Shown here one piece after another: positions 8,808 through 17,059 of a stretch of 64,000 nucleotides of DNA. The position numbers and the translations under genes are program-made. This DNA is from a virus. Position 1 is the stretch's first letter; every line of letters starts with the position of its first letter. The stretch covers positions 1 to 64,000 of the IMG/VR virus record IMGVR_UViG_3300035170_000083; one strand, given 5' to 3'. Under the pieces are notes generated by a model, which ran no database searches, had not been told where the DNA came from, and saw only the letters and a program-made list of their open reading frames with translations.

Positions 8808-9353
8808 ATGGCCTACCCTGACAACGTCTTCGAAAGCGATCAGCTCGAAGAGGACCAGTACGGCGGGGCTGACCCCGACATCTTCGACAACCAGGCGTGG
8901 ACGTGGATTACGGGCCTCATCCGCTCGGTCTCGAAGCGGTTCCTCAGCCACGTCCGCGTGTCGTGGGACCAGATCGTCGTCACCGTGCAGGAGGGCGTCG
9001 CCATCGGCGACGTGCTCGCGGTGGACCTCTCGCAGGACGCGCTCGACCCCACAACGCAGGCGGTCCTCCACTACGTCAAGAAATACTCGACCATCGTGGG
9101 GGCGGGCGGGACGCCGAAGATCATCGGGGTCTGCGTAGCCGCGGCCAGCGCCCTTGGGCGCACGGCGGTGGCGACCGGCGGTCTACTTCCGCAGTCGATC
9201 TCCGGCATCACCTCGATCGGCGCGGCTTCACTGGTGGCTGCTGACGCCACCACGAGCAGGCTGCGCCTCGCGACGAACAGCGACGACACCATGGGCTACT
9301 CGAGCCCGCAGGGGAGCGTGCTCCTCGAGTTCATCGGCCGCGTGTCGGTGTAG
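8808..9353 (+). CDS. Baseplate-region structural protein, unknown
   Basis: 181 residues. An acidic N-terminus (FESDQLEEDQYGGADPD) precedes a helix and then a beta-rich C-terminal half with DUF2190-like features (VQEGVAIGDVLAVDLSQDAL), as seen in small decoration domains. It is inserted between the J-like and I-like genes and shares their tight spacing (7 and 3 nt). I do not recognise the family. Confidence 0.55.
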   Translation: MAYPDNVFESDQLEEDQYGGADPDIFDNQAWTWITGLIRSVSKRFLSHVRVSWDQIVVTVQEGVAIGDVLAVDLSQDALDPTTQAVLHYVKKYSTIVGAGGTPKIIGVCVAAASALGRTAVATGGLLPQSISGITSIGAASLVAADATTSRLRLATNSDDTMGYSSPQGSVLLEFIGRVSV

Positions 9354-9356
9354 GCC

Positions 9357-10175
9357 ATGCGCCTGTCCCTGGGAGCGCTGGACCTGTCCGACGGGCAGCG
9401 GTACTGCCTCGACGGCAGCGAGATTCCGTTCCCCGACCTCGACTCAATGTTGGCGCTCCTGCCGGGATACGCGCAGGGAGAGGACGCCGGCGCCTATCGC
9501 GACATCGTCCTGCGGGTGCTGCGGCGCCTCGCCAACAAGGTCTGGGCGGACACCGGCTCCGAGCAAAATGCCTTCGTCTCGCCGCGCTACGCGTCGGGCG
9601 GGCTCCTCGACGTCTGGGGCATCGCCCTCCAGGTGCCGCGCCTCCTCAACGAGCGGGACGGCTCCTATCGGACCCGGCTGCTGACGGCCTTCGTCGGCAT
9701 CACCCCGAACGCCATCAAGTCGGTGGTCCTCGGAATCGCCGCCGACTTCAACAACACGAAGGTCGCCTTCCAGGAGCCGGCCAACGACTGCATCTTCGCC
9801 GCCGGCGACGACCCGAACGCCCAAGCCTGGTGGGGCTACGCCCAGCCGGACAACCAGCTGCTCTGGAGCTCCGACCCTGGCAACCGCAACGGCACGCCGG
9901 GCGTCTTCGCAGCACCGGAAACCGTCGCCGCCTTCTACATCATCATCCAGCTCGGGGCCGGCGGCGACGGCGTGACGCCGTTCGCCCTGGACGACAACGA
10001 CGTGACGACGACCGACGCAAACTGCTTCCTGTCGGATGGCACCGTCGATTGGGGCTTCGCCGGGTTCGACGGCGACCCCTTCGAGTCGCGGCTTGTGGCC
10101 GAGGTCAACGCTCGCAAGGCCTTTGGCGTGGCCTGGGCGCTCATCGAATCCCCCTACTTGAACGGAGCACTCTGA
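9357..10175 (+). CDS. Baseplate / tail protein I-like (Mu gp48-like)
   Basis: 272 residues. The N-terminal part (DLDSMLALLPGYAQGEDAGA, LLDVWGIALQVPR then RDGSYRTRLLTAFVGITPNA) has the layout of phage tail protein I and Mu gp48, which link baseplate wedges to the fibre base. The remainder is acidic with a PFALDDNDVTTTDANC segment. It follows the J-like gene as gpI follows gpJ in P2. The next gene, a candidate fibre, starts 2 nt after its stop. Confidence 0.65.
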   Translation: MRLSLGALDLSDGQRYCLDGSEIPFPDLDSMLALLPGYAQGEDAGAYRDIVLRVLRRLANKVWADTGSEQNAFVSPRYASGGLLDVWGIALQVPRLLNERDGSYRTRLLTAFVGITPNAIKSVVLGIAADFNNTKVAFQEPANDCIFAAGDDPNAQAWWGYAQPDNQLLWSSDPGNRNGTPGVFAAPETVAAFYIIIQLGAGGDGVTPFALDDNDVTTTDANCFLSDGTVDWGFAGFDGDPFESRLVAEVNARKAFGVAWALIESPYLNGAL

Positions 10176-10177
10176 GC

Positions 10178-11320
10178 ATGAGCGCGAAAAAGGAAGTTTG
10201 GTCCGTCGGCGAGGCCGTTCGAAAGTCGTCCCTGGACCGCATGTCCGTTGGGGCTGCGACCGCCGACGACCGGGGGCTCGAGGTCGTGTTCTCGCCGGGC
10301 GCGGCCCTGAAGGCCGTGCATCCGTTGTCCGAAGAGACCCTCTCGCTGAACCCTCGGCTGCTCATCGCCGGCAAGGACACCGACGGCACGCTGGCCAACG
10401 CCAAGGTGCGCGTCCGGCCGGCCTGGTTCAAGGCTGGCTCGGACGCGTTCACCATCGCGCTCTCCGCGCGTCTCAAGGCGAATGCCGACTCTCCGACCAT
10501 CGGCAACAACTCGTCGGGGTCCACGCGCACCGACCTGGTCTACGCGCAGATCAACTACGCCACGAGCCTATCCGAGACCGTGCGCCAGAAGCAGCTCTCC
10601 GGTGGTGACCCCGTCTCGAGTCTCCTCGTCACCCAGGTCGACATGGCGGTCACCATCGGCGTGGTCGCGGGTGTCGCAGCCGGCAACCCGCTGGCGTCGC
10701 TCCCCGCCGACGACACCGTCAACGGCGTCTACTACTTCGGCCTGGCGGCGCTCTCCATCGCCAACGGCTACGCCGGCGGCGCCATCAACCAGTCGAGCAT
10801 CACCCAGCTCTGGACGGGCGGCTGGCTCCAGCAGCAGCGCGTGCAAGGCCAGTTCCCCGGCAGCATCTCCGCTGGCGCCGCCGGAGAGCGCTCCGGTGAT
10901 TCGTTCTCGTCGCGGTGGGGCGCGAGCCGTCGATTCCTGATTCCCTTCAAGATGCTGGCGGCGACGACCAACAACATGTCACCGGGCGTCATCCTCGATA
11001 GCACCATCGACTGGCGCAATCGCTGGCTCGACATCGTCCTCTACTACATGGGTTCCGCCGGGGCTGGCGGCAACGTCTTCCCCCTTTCTGGTTCGACAGG
11101 GCAGTTCTCGCAGAACTCCGTCTCGTGGTCTTCGATTACGGGCGGTGGTGGCGCGAACACGAGCAAGATCTACTCGGGCGCCGCGAACCTACTTCTCGGC
11201 GTCGATACATCGGGGAATCTGCAGTACTGCCGAGGCTCGAGCGGACCGATCGATGCCGCGAACGGCGATGCGCTGGTGTTGTCGATCCATGCCAGCGACA
11301 AGATCGTGACGACCTTCTAA
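10178..11320 (+). CDS. Candidate tail fibre or adhesin
   Basis: 380 residues from ATG 10178, 2 nt after the upstream stop. The sequence is rich in Gly, Ser, Asn and Ala with many predicted beta strands (NGYAGGAINQSSITQLWTGG and FPLSGSTGQFSQNSVSWSS), as in fibre shafts and tips. It is the last gene before a hairpin and a module of exported proteins. Fibre role is inferred from composition and position after the I-like gene. No chaperone gene was recognised beside it. Confidence 0.5.
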   Translation: MSAKKEVWSVGEAVRKSSLDRMSVGAATADDRGLEVVFSPGAALKAVHPLSEETLSLNPRLLIAGKDTDGTLANAKVRVRPAWFKAGSDAFTIALSARLKANADSPTIGNNSSGSTRTDLVYAQINYATSLSETVRQKQLSGGDPVSSLLVTQVDMAVTIGVVAGVAAGNPLASLPADDTVNGVYYFGLAALSIANGYAGGAINQSSITQLWTGGWLQQQRVQGQFPGSISAGAAGERSGDSFSSRWGASRRFLIPFKMLAATTNNMSPGVILDSTIDWRNRWLDIVLYYMGSAGAGGNVFPLSGSTGQFSQNSVSWSSITGGGGANTSKIYSGAANLLLGVDTSGNLQYCRGSSGPIDAANGDALVLSIHASDKIVTTF

Positions 11321-11362
11321 GGCCGCCCCCTCCCAGGTAGCGCCCGCGCCACGCGTCACTGC

Positions 11363-11382
11363 TTCCCGATCCTCATCGGGAA
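11363..11382 (+). terminator. Strong hairpin after the tail genes
   Basis: A perfect 8-bp stem TTCCCGAT / ATCGGGAA with a CCTC loop lies in the 92-nt gap between the fibre-like gene and the next start. No T-run follows, so it may act as a processing or partial termination signal. Confidence 0.45.
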
Positions 11383-11412
11383 TCGCGTCGCCTTCAACTC
11401 GCAGGAGCAAGC

Positions 11413-12918
11413 ATGCATAAACTGTTGGCATTCGCCATCGCGATGGCGATGGCCGCCGTCGGCGCGCCCGCCCGCGCCGACCAGCCGGTCCCGGGCCGCT
11501 GGTTCCAGCTCAATACGTCGTTCGGCTCGAATCCGTGCGCGGCCGGCGTCGCCTGCGTCTATCGCAACGTCAACACGCTGCACTTCGTCGACACGACGGG
11601 GAGCGACACGGCCCTCGGAGCCGGCGGCGGCTCCCTGGGCAACTATACCGCGACCGGCAACAATCTCGACGTCAGCGTCTCGGGCGCGGCGGCGATTTAC
11701 AACGGCAACACCAACGCGACGTCGCTCACGGTCGGCAGCGCCAGCGCGATGGGGCCGGTGCTGTTCAACGGCGGGCGCCTCCGTATGCAACAGCGCGCGC
11801 AGTCCGGCGCGGGCCTGCAAGCGTTATCGGTCATCGGCGGCGGCGCCACCAGCCTGACGGCGGCCACCGAGTACGTCAACGTCAACCTGCAGGGCAACCA
11901 GACATACCAGTTTGCAGCCGGCACCGTCGCGACTGAGCGGTTCAATCTGATCCAGGCGCCGACCATCACCGGCGTGAGCGCCACCGCAAACTTCACCAAC
12001 ATCGCCACGCTGGCGATCGACGCGCCGCCGACGGCGGGGACCAACGCGGCATTCACGAGCGCGTGGGCGCTGTGGCTGCAGACGGGCAACCTCGGCTTTG
12101 GTCCGAACGCGGCGATCGGGTTGAGCTCGCAGGCCGCGACCAATACCACCGCGTTCAGTATCAACCCCAACGTCGCCGACGGTGCCTCATCGGTGGCGCT
12201 GAATATCAACAACCTCACGACGCTTTCGAACGCAAGCGCGGTCCTGCTTCAGATTCAGAACAACGGCACCACGCGGTTCAAGACTTTGCTCAATTCCACC
12301 GACGGCTTCATCCTCACTGACGGCGGCGGCTCGGCCAAGCTCGCGCTCTCGACGAACGCGGGCGCGGTGTTCGGCTACGGCGGGGCGACGTTCAGCGCCG
12401 GCTCTGGCTCCGTCACCATGGGCGACGGCACCGGCTCTCTCGGTATGTCGGCCGGCAACCTGACGCTGACCATCATCCAGGGCGTGCCCGATGCCGACGG
12501 AACGCGCGACTGGGGGCTGACAGGGACGCGCTGGCGCACGGTGGCTGGCAAGGTCGTCTCCGCGCAGCACCCCGCAGGAAACGGCACCGCGCCCACGAAG
12601 GCGGCTGGCGCCTGCATCGGCGGCACCCAGACGGTCACGCTCGACGCGAACGCGACCGACGCCGCCGGCGCCATCACGCTGACCGGAACGGCCACGGGGA
12701 CCGCGACCAGCACGTGTGCGACCGTGACTTTCAACGCCACCTGGGCGACGGCGCCCCATTGTCAGCTCGCGCCGGCGAACCTGGCTGCATCCGCGTTGAG
12801 CGGAGCGGCGCAACTCTGGATCGACTCCGCCAGCACCACGACGTCGGTCTTCCTGATCAAGAGCAACACGGCGCTCGTCGCCGGGACGTACATCTACAAC
12901 TACGACTGCTACCAGTGA
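11413..12918 (+). CDS. Fibre-like protein with an N-terminal signal peptide
   Basis: 501 residues. The first 23 residues form a clear Sec signal (Met-His-Lys, hydrophobic LLAFAIAMAMAAVG, then a cleavage-like APARA). The mature part is extremely rich in Ala, Gly, Asn and Thr, with repetitive beta-strand segments (NNLDVSVSGAAAIYNGN) like a phage tail fibre or adhesin shaft. A C-terminal domain with several Cys residues ends in YNYDCYQ. Phage fibres normally assemble in the cytoplasm, so export is odd. It may be a host-surface cargo adhesin or a captured host gene. Confidence 0.7.
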   Translation: MHKLLAFAIAMAMAAVGAPARADQPVPGRWFQLNTSFGSNPCAAGVACVYRNVNTLHFVDTTGSDTALGAGGGSLGNYTATGNNLDVSVSGAAAIYNGNTNATSLTVGSASAMGPVLFNGGRLRMQQRAQSGAGLQALSVIGGGATSLTAATEYVNVNLQGNQTYQFAAGTVATERFNLIQAPTITGVSATANFTNIATLAIDAPPTAGTNAAFTSAWALWLQTGNLGFGPNAAIGLSSQAATNTTAFSINPNVADGASSVALNINNLTTLSNASAVLLQIQNNGTTRFKTLLNSTDGFILTDGGGSAKLALSTNAGAVFGYGGATFSAGSGSVTMGDGTGSLGMSAGNLTLTIIQGVPDADGTRDWGLTGTRWRTVAGKVVSAQHPAGNGTAPTKAAGACIGGTQTVTLDANATDAAGAITLTGTATGTATSTCATVTFNATWATAPHCQLAPANLAASALSGAAQLWIDSASTTTSVFLIKSNTALVAGTYIYNYDCYQ

Positions 12919-12929
12919 GGAGACGAGCC

Positions 12930-13370
12930 ATGATTCGTCGCGTTCTTCCCGCCTTTCTGTTCGTCCTCGGCCTCGTCGTCGGTGTCGGAGTTGCGCATTC
13001 GGGCGGCGCGCCCAGCCTCATCGCGCCGAAAAAGTTCGCGGTCGGGGTCGGCGCGCCGCGCGCGGCAGGCGCGCCGATCCTGCGCGGTACGACTGCGCCC
13101 GGCGGCACGCTCACCGTCAACCGCACCGTCGTCTGCTTCCAGGCCGACGGCAGCCGCACAGTGGGGCTCCTCTACGCCAACGCCACGAGCCAATCTGTTT
13201 CGCAGCGGACGCTGTTCGTGGACGCGGCGTGCACCAAGGTCACCGACAACCTCGGGAATGTCGTCTCGTCGACCGGTCCGACGACTGAATGCAGCGCCGC
13301 GTCGACCTACGCGAGCCAGCTCGACAGCACCATCGCCTCCGCCGCAGCGGGCGGGAAGCTCAATCTCTGA
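12930..13370 (+). CDS. Small exported or membrane-anchored protein, unknown
   Basis: 146 residues from ATG 12930 with GGAGACGAG upstream. N-terminal Arg-Arg then a hydrophobic core (VLPAFLFVLGLVVGVGVAHS) forms a signal peptide or anchor. The mature part has three Cys residues and a Gly/Ala/Thr-rich composition resembling the C-terminus of the preceding exported protein. It lies 11 nt after that gene, suggesting the two act together at the cell surface. No family recognised. Confidence 0.6.
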   Translation: MIRRVLPAFLFVLGLVVGVGVAHSGGAPSLIAPKKFAVGVGAPRAAGAPILRGTTAPGGTLTVNRTVVCFQADGSRTVGLLYANATSQSVSQRTLFVDAACTKVTDNLGNVVSSTGPTTECSAASTYASQLDSTIASAAAGGKLNL

Positions 13371-13407
13371 AGCCAGTTCTCGACCTGACCACCAACACGG
13401 AGGGGCC

Positions 13408-13788
13408 ATGAGCCGAGACGACGAGAGCGCCGCTGGACAGCGGAACGCCAAGGACCTCATTACCGAGGCGGCGAAGACGGGGCACTTTTGGTTCGCGCTG
13501 CTCATTGCGGGGTCGGTGGCGCTGCTGCTGATGGGCATGGGCGTGGCCAGCTACTTCGGAAAGAAGGCGAGCGCCGCCACCGTCGAAGACCACGGGCAAC
13601 GCCTCACGAAGATCGAGGAGTGGAAGAAGTACAAGGAAAAGCGGGACGACTACATGCTTCAGCGAATCGACGGCGTGGCCGAGCAGCTGAATCAGTGGGC
13701 GCTCATCAACCACCTTCCGACGGCTCCAACGCCGTCCCCTCCGCCGACGGGTCCATCGCCGGCGCCGCAGGACCATGGCCAGCGATGA
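13408..13788 (+). CDS. Single-span membrane protein, lysis-region candidate
   Basis: 126 residues from ATG 13408 with AGGGG just upstream. One transmembrane segment (about residues 29-50, FALLIAGSVALLLMGMGV) is followed by a charged helix likely to coil (RLTKIEEWKKYKEKRDDYML) and a Pro-rich tail. It resembles phage membrane proteins placed next to endolysins (holin-associated or inner-membrane spanin type). No sequence signature decides which. The last 14 nt overlap the next gene. Confidence 0.55.
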   Translation: MSRDDESAAGQRNAKDLITEAAKTGHFWFALLIAGSVALLLMGMGVASYFGKKASAATVEDHGQRLTKIEEWKKYKEKRDDYMLQRIDGVAEQLNQWALINHLPTAPTPSPPPTGPSPAPQDHGQR

Positions 13789-14032
13789 GCGCGCTCCCGA
13801 TGCGCGGTTCGTCGAAGAGCTGACGCCACTCCCCGTTCTCGGCCCCACGCCGTCGCCGCTCGAGGCAGAGCTGGCCGTGGCCCGAGCGACCTGCGAGCAG
13901 CAGCGCCTGGTGCTCGCCTCGCTGCAGGCGAAGAACGACGAGAAGGACGCCCTCATCAAGCAGCTACGCGAAGACCGCCGCGCGCTCGCGGCGCGCGTGA
14001 AGTCGCTCGAACAGAAGCTCGCCTCGAAGTAG
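13775..14032 (+). CDS. Short coiled-coil protein
   Basis: 85 residues, mainly one long charged helix (about residues 28-83) with heptad-like spacing ending KSLEQKLASK. It overlaps the previous gene by 14 nt in another frame. There is no signal peptide or lipobox, so it is not an outer-membrane spanin. Its placement in the membrane/lysis cluster suggests it works with a membrane partner. Confidence 0.55.
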   Translation: MASDERAPDARFVEELTPLPVLGPTPSPLEAELAVARATCEQQRLVLASLQAKNDEKDALIKQLREDRRALAARVKSLEQKLASK

Positions 14033-14059
14033 CCCCACCAAAAATCGAAGGAGTTCCAA

Positions 14060-15133
14060 ATGCAGACCCTGCAGAAGTGGGCGAAGGTCTTCGCCTCGCT
14101 CGCGCTCGTCGCCATCCCCGTCGTCGCACACTCGGTCTATGGCGCCGGCACCCACGTGCAGATGGCCCTGAGCCTCATCACGATGGCGCTCGGAGTCTTC
14201 GGGTTCACCGTCGCCAAGCCGCTCATCATGGGCGACCCGGCCGAGTGGCAGCGCACGCACAAGTGGCTGGGCACCCTGGGCATGCTGGCCATGATCGTGC
14301 TCCCCGCCGTCTCGCAGACCACGCTGGGCGCTTCTCCCGCGGTGAAGCTGGGTCTCGACCTGGCCGCGTCCTTCCTGGGCCTCTGCGGCTTCGTGGCGGT
14401 CCGCCCGCTGGCCGGTAAGGTCGACGAGACGACCCTGCGCGCCGTGCTTCCGCTCCTGCTAATCCCGGCGCTCCTCATCGGGGGTTGCGCCGTGCTGGGC
14501 CGGTGCGAGCTGGGCACGCTGCCTTCCGCCGCCGGGTCGGTCATCGCCGAGGTCGTGTCCATCGCGCTCTCCGGCGGCAACTATGAGCAGCAGCTCGAGC
14601 AGGCCGGCATCCAGGCCGCCGAGACCAATGCGGCCCCGCAGTTCTCCTGCGTCGTGCAGGCGGTGGCCGCCTGGATGGCCGGCAAGAAGGGGCAGATTTC
14701 CCCGGACCGCGTCGCCGCCATCAAGGCGTTCAACGCGTTCCTGGCCAAGCACCCCGCGACCGCGTGCGGGCCGGCGCCGGCGGTGGCGAACATCATGCTG
14801 GCGCCTCGAACCAGCGCCGCGCCGCTCGACTGCCGCCGAATCCCGCGGGACGACCTGGCGGAGCTGGAATGCGTGGCGGGCGCGAACGGGCACGGCCTGA
14901 GCGCGTACGCGACCACCTACGATTCTGTCAGCCGTCCGAATGGGCGCATCCGAATCTCGCCCAACGGGGCGACGCACATCCAGGTCTGCGACTCCGGCAC
15001 AGAGGGTGGCGCGGATGCCTGTCGGCCGGTCGTGTTCAACGACGACATGCCCATGACCATCAGCGTCCCGTCGGAAGACTTCTGGCGCACCGCCACGCCT
15101 GCCGTCACGTTGGCGGCACCGCAGGCCCCGTGA
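14060..15133 (+). CDS. Multi-span membrane protein with lipobox-like fifth segment
   Basis: 357 residues with AAGGAG upstream. Four hydrophobic segments (about 8-24, 33-52, 69-88, 94-118) are followed by a fifth (about 127-147) that ends in LLIGGC, which looks like a lipoprotein signal and follows an in-frame GTG codon. The remaining 200 residues are soluble and contain several Cys. The first part could be a holin-like membrane domain and the second a lipoprotein fused to it or started separately. GTGA overlap with the next gene. Confidence 0.55.
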   Translation: MQTLQKWAKVFASLALVAIPVVAHSVYGAGTHVQMALSLITMALGVFGFTVAKPLIMGDPAEWQRTHKWLGTLGMLAMIVLPAVSQTTLGASPAVKLGLDLAASFLGLCGFVAVRPLAGKVDETTLRAVLPLLLIPALLIGGCAVLGRCELGTLPSAAGSVIAEVVSIALSGGNYEQQLEQAGIQAAETNAAPQFSCVVQAVAAWMAGKKGQISPDRVAAIKAFNAFLAKHPATACGPAPAVANIMLAPRTSAAPLDCRRIPRDDLAELECVAGANGHGLSAYATTYDSVSRPNGRIRISPNGATHIQVCDSGTEGGADACRPVVFNDDMPMTISVPSEDFWRTATPAVTLAAPQAP

Positions 15134-15897
15134 AGTTTCAGCTGGTTAACCAGTCGGCGCTTCCGGTCGTCGCCGCGGCGCTGCCCAAGATCGCCGAGGC
15201 GGCGCGGCTGGGGCTGGCGCGCGTCGCCGCCGACTGGGACCTGGCGCCCCCGGCCGTGGCGTTCGACCCCGCCGTGTCGGGGCCGCCGGCAGGCTGGGCG
15301 GCCCTCTACGTGCGCGACCGTCCGTCCAAGCCCGAAGAGGAGGGCGTCGAGGGCTACCACGACCGCACGGCGGACGGGCAGCCGGTGGGCTATGCCTTCG
15401 AGGGCTTCGTCCCCGGCGGCGAGCTCCTGCGCGACCCTGGAGGCCGTGGCGCGTCCCTGGCCGGCCTGGTGACGCACGAGCTGGTGGAGATGGTGGGCGA
15501 CCGGCTCGCCGACCAGTATCGGCGGCGCAACTTCCGCGACCTCGTCAGCGGCAAGACCTATCCCTGGGTGGCGGAGGAGTGGTGCGACCCCGTGCAGGAG
15601 AGCGCCCTCGGCATCAGCATCGCCAGCGGCGAGGTCGTCGACTTCTCCAACTGGGTCAAGCCCAACTGGTTCAGCCCCGAGGCCACCAGCGGCTTCGATG
15701 CGCTCGGGCTGCTGACGGCGCCGCTCTCCATCGCCAGCGGCGGCTACGTCATCGTCGGAGATGGCGAGGGCAACGACGGCGACGTCTTCGGCCGGCTGCA
15801 GGTCGTTCACCACCCGAGCCCCATGGCCGCCTGGCGGGCGCACATGAAGGCCAGCAACCCCGGCTCGCGCACGGCGCGCCGGCGGCGCAGCGCGTAG
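15130..15897 (+). CDS. Putative zinc-peptidase-like phage protein (HELxE...CDPV family)
   Basis: 255 residues from GTG 15130 (GTGA overlap). Motif VTHELVEMVGDRLADQY (about residue 117) gives His-Glu-x-x-Glu, followed by EEWCDPVQ, VVDFSNWVKPNWF and GGYVIV. I recognise this arrangement from uncharacterised tailed-phage proteins that have a zinc-protease-like helix. Catalysis is not shown. Location just before the endolysin hints at a virion or lysis role. The Arg-rich C-terminus (TARRRRSA) is unusual. Start is chosen by overlap; the longer upstream frame is shadow. Confidence 0.6.
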   Translation: MKFQLVNQSALPVVAAALPKIAEAARLGLARVAADWDLAPPAVAFDPAVSGPPAGWAALYVRDRPSKPEEEGVEGYHDRTADGQPVGYAFEGFVPGGELLRDPGGRGASLAGLVTHELVEMVGDRLADQYRRRNFRDLVSGKTYPWVAEEWCDPVQESALGISIASGEVVDFSNWVKPNWFSPEATSGFDALGLLTAPLSIASGGYVIVGDGEGNDGDVFGRLQVVHHPSPMAAWRAHMKASNPGSRTARRRRSA

Positions 15898-15909
15898 AGG
15901 AGTGTGACC

Positions 15910-16197
15910 ATGGCGAGGCTCAGACGAGCAGAGGAAGGGCTGGCGACGTTTATGTGCCCCGGCTGCGACTCTGCGCACGCGGTCAGGATCGAAGGTCCTC
16001 ACGCCTGGGGCTTCAATGGGGACTTCGATAAGCCGACGCTGACGCCGTCGGTCCTCGTCCGCGGCGGAGGCGTCGGCGGCAAGCCATGGGGAGAGCCTGG
16101 CGTCTGCCACTCGTTCGTGCGTGACGGTCGAATCGAGTTCCTCGGCGACTGCACGCACGCGCTCGCGGGCCGGACCGTCGACCTGTCCGACTTCTGA
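15910..16197 (+). CDS. DUF6527-like small protein
   Basis: 95 residues from ATG 15910, with GAGGAG 7 nt upstream deciding this start over GTG 15904. A Cys-x-x-Cys pair (MCPGCDSAH) and the pattern WGFNGDFDKPTLTPSVLVR ... VCHSFVRDGRIEFLGDCTHA match a widespread phage family of unknown function, sometimes mislabelled ammonia monooxygenase. The Cys/His layout suggests metal binding. It is often encoded near endolysin genes. Confidence 0.75.
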   Translation: MARLRRAEEGLATFMCPGCDSAHAVRIEGPHAWGFNGDFDKPTLTPSVLVRGGGVGGKPWGEPGVCHSFVRDGRIEFLGDCTHALAGRTVDLSDF

Positions 16198-16219
16198 CGA
16201 AACACCCCCGAGGTAGCCC

Positions 16220-16351
16220 ATGCACCACATCAGGAGCGCCATCGGCGAGCTGTTGTTCTGGCTCGGCTTCGGCCTGTTCTGGTTCGCCGCCGGCCTCATC
16301 GGCGTCTGCCTGGTGTGGCTGGTCGAGGACCGAAAGCGAGGTCGGCCATGA
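16220..16351 (+). CDS. 43-residue membrane protein, holin candidate
   Basis: A very short frame. Starting Met-His-His-Ile-Arg-Ser, it has one continuous hydrophobic stretch (LLFWLGFGLFWFAAGLIGV then CLVWLV) of about 25 residues and a basic end (EDRKRGRP). Its TGA overlaps the endolysin ATG (ATGA at 16348-16351), the typical holin-endolysin coupling. GAGG lies 7 nt before the ATG. One span plus a basic tail would fit a small class III-like holin or a pinholin; this is inference. Confidence 0.6.
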   Translation: MHHIRSAIGELLFWLGFGLFWFAAGLIGVCLVWLVEDRKRGRP

Positions 16352-16995
16352 GCCTGCAGATCGTCGGCTCCCTCACGACGCGCGAGCTTCCCGAGCGCCA
16401 GCACAGCATCGACGCGCTGCTGTTCCACACGACCGGGGACACGGACCTCGCCAGAATCATGAGCTTCTACCACGCGCCCGACGGGCTCCAGCCGCACTTC
16501 ATGATCGACTACGACGGGACCGTGCGCCGCATCGTCTGGGAGCACCAGGTCGCCTACCACTGCAAGATCGACCCCGCCGAGGCCCGGCTCTACCAGCGCG
16601 GTTACGCCGAGTGGTCGTGCTGGAAGTGGCTCAACGAGCGCCCCGTGCACAACGGCGACGAGTTCTCGGGCTACCGCTTCTGGCGCGACGAGTGGCGCGC
16701 CGCGGGGATGGAAAGCCCGCTCGAGCTCGTCACCGGCGCCCATCCCAACAGCTCGAGCATCGGCATCGAGTTGCGCCAGCCCGAGAAGCCGGGCCCCGAC
16801 ATCTTTACACCGGAGCAGTACCAAGCGGCGGCGGAGCTCGCCGCGGACCTGCACGGTCGGCTGGGAGTCCAGCTCGACCGGAAGCACGTGCTGGGGCACC
16901 AGGACTGCTCGCCGATGCGCAGATGCTCCGCCGCCGGCGGATGGGACCCGGGCTACGCGTTCAAGTGGAATCGTCTCTGGGATTTGCTGCACTGA
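16348..16995 (+). CDS. Endolysin, N-acetylmuramoyl-L-alanine amidase (Amidase_2)
   Basis: 215 residues. Amidase_2/PGRP fold: zinc ligands are likely His27 (ALLFHTTG), His184 and Cys187 or Asp186 in KHVLGHQDCSP; SIGIELRQ is the conserved central strand. It cleaves the bond between MurNAc and L-Ala of peptidoglycan at host lysis. No cell-wall-binding domain or signal peptide is present, so release depends on a holin. The ATG is chosen by the ATGA overlap with the small membrane gene. Confidence 0.9.
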   Translation: MSLQIVGSLTTRELPERQHSIDALLFHTTGDTDLARIMSFYHAPDGLQPHFMIDYDGTVRRIVWEHQVAYHCKIDPAEARLYQRGYAEWSCWKWLNERPVHNGDEFSGYRFWRDEWRAAGMESPLELVTGAHPNSSSIGIELRQPEKPGPDIFTPEQYQAAAELAADLHGRLGVQLDRKHVLGHQDCSPMRRCSAAGGWDPGYAFKWNRLWDLLH

Positions 16996-17001
16996 CACCG
17001 C

Positions 17002-17022
17002 GGCGCGCCGCTCGAGCGCGCC
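17002..17022. terminator. Hairpin between convergent operons
   Basis: Stem GGCGCGC / GCGCGCC with a 7-nt loop, followed by a second small GC hairpin at 17036-17049 (GCGCC / GGCGC). They lie in the 64-nt gap between the endolysin (+) and a leftward gene, where terminators for both strands are expected. No T-tract is visible. Confidence 0.4.
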
Positions 17023-17059
17023 CGTCTCTCGCCTAGCGCCGTCCGGCGCGACCTACTCC

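Noticed and set aside
13408-14032. Rz/Rz1 spanin pair
   Set aside because: The overlapping second gene has no signal peptide or lipobox, so it cannot be the outer-membrane partner.
14917-16998. Minus-strand open frame of 693 codons over the lysis genes
   Set aside because: Shadow of the amidase and peptidase-like genes; no start signal, Arg/His-rich composition.
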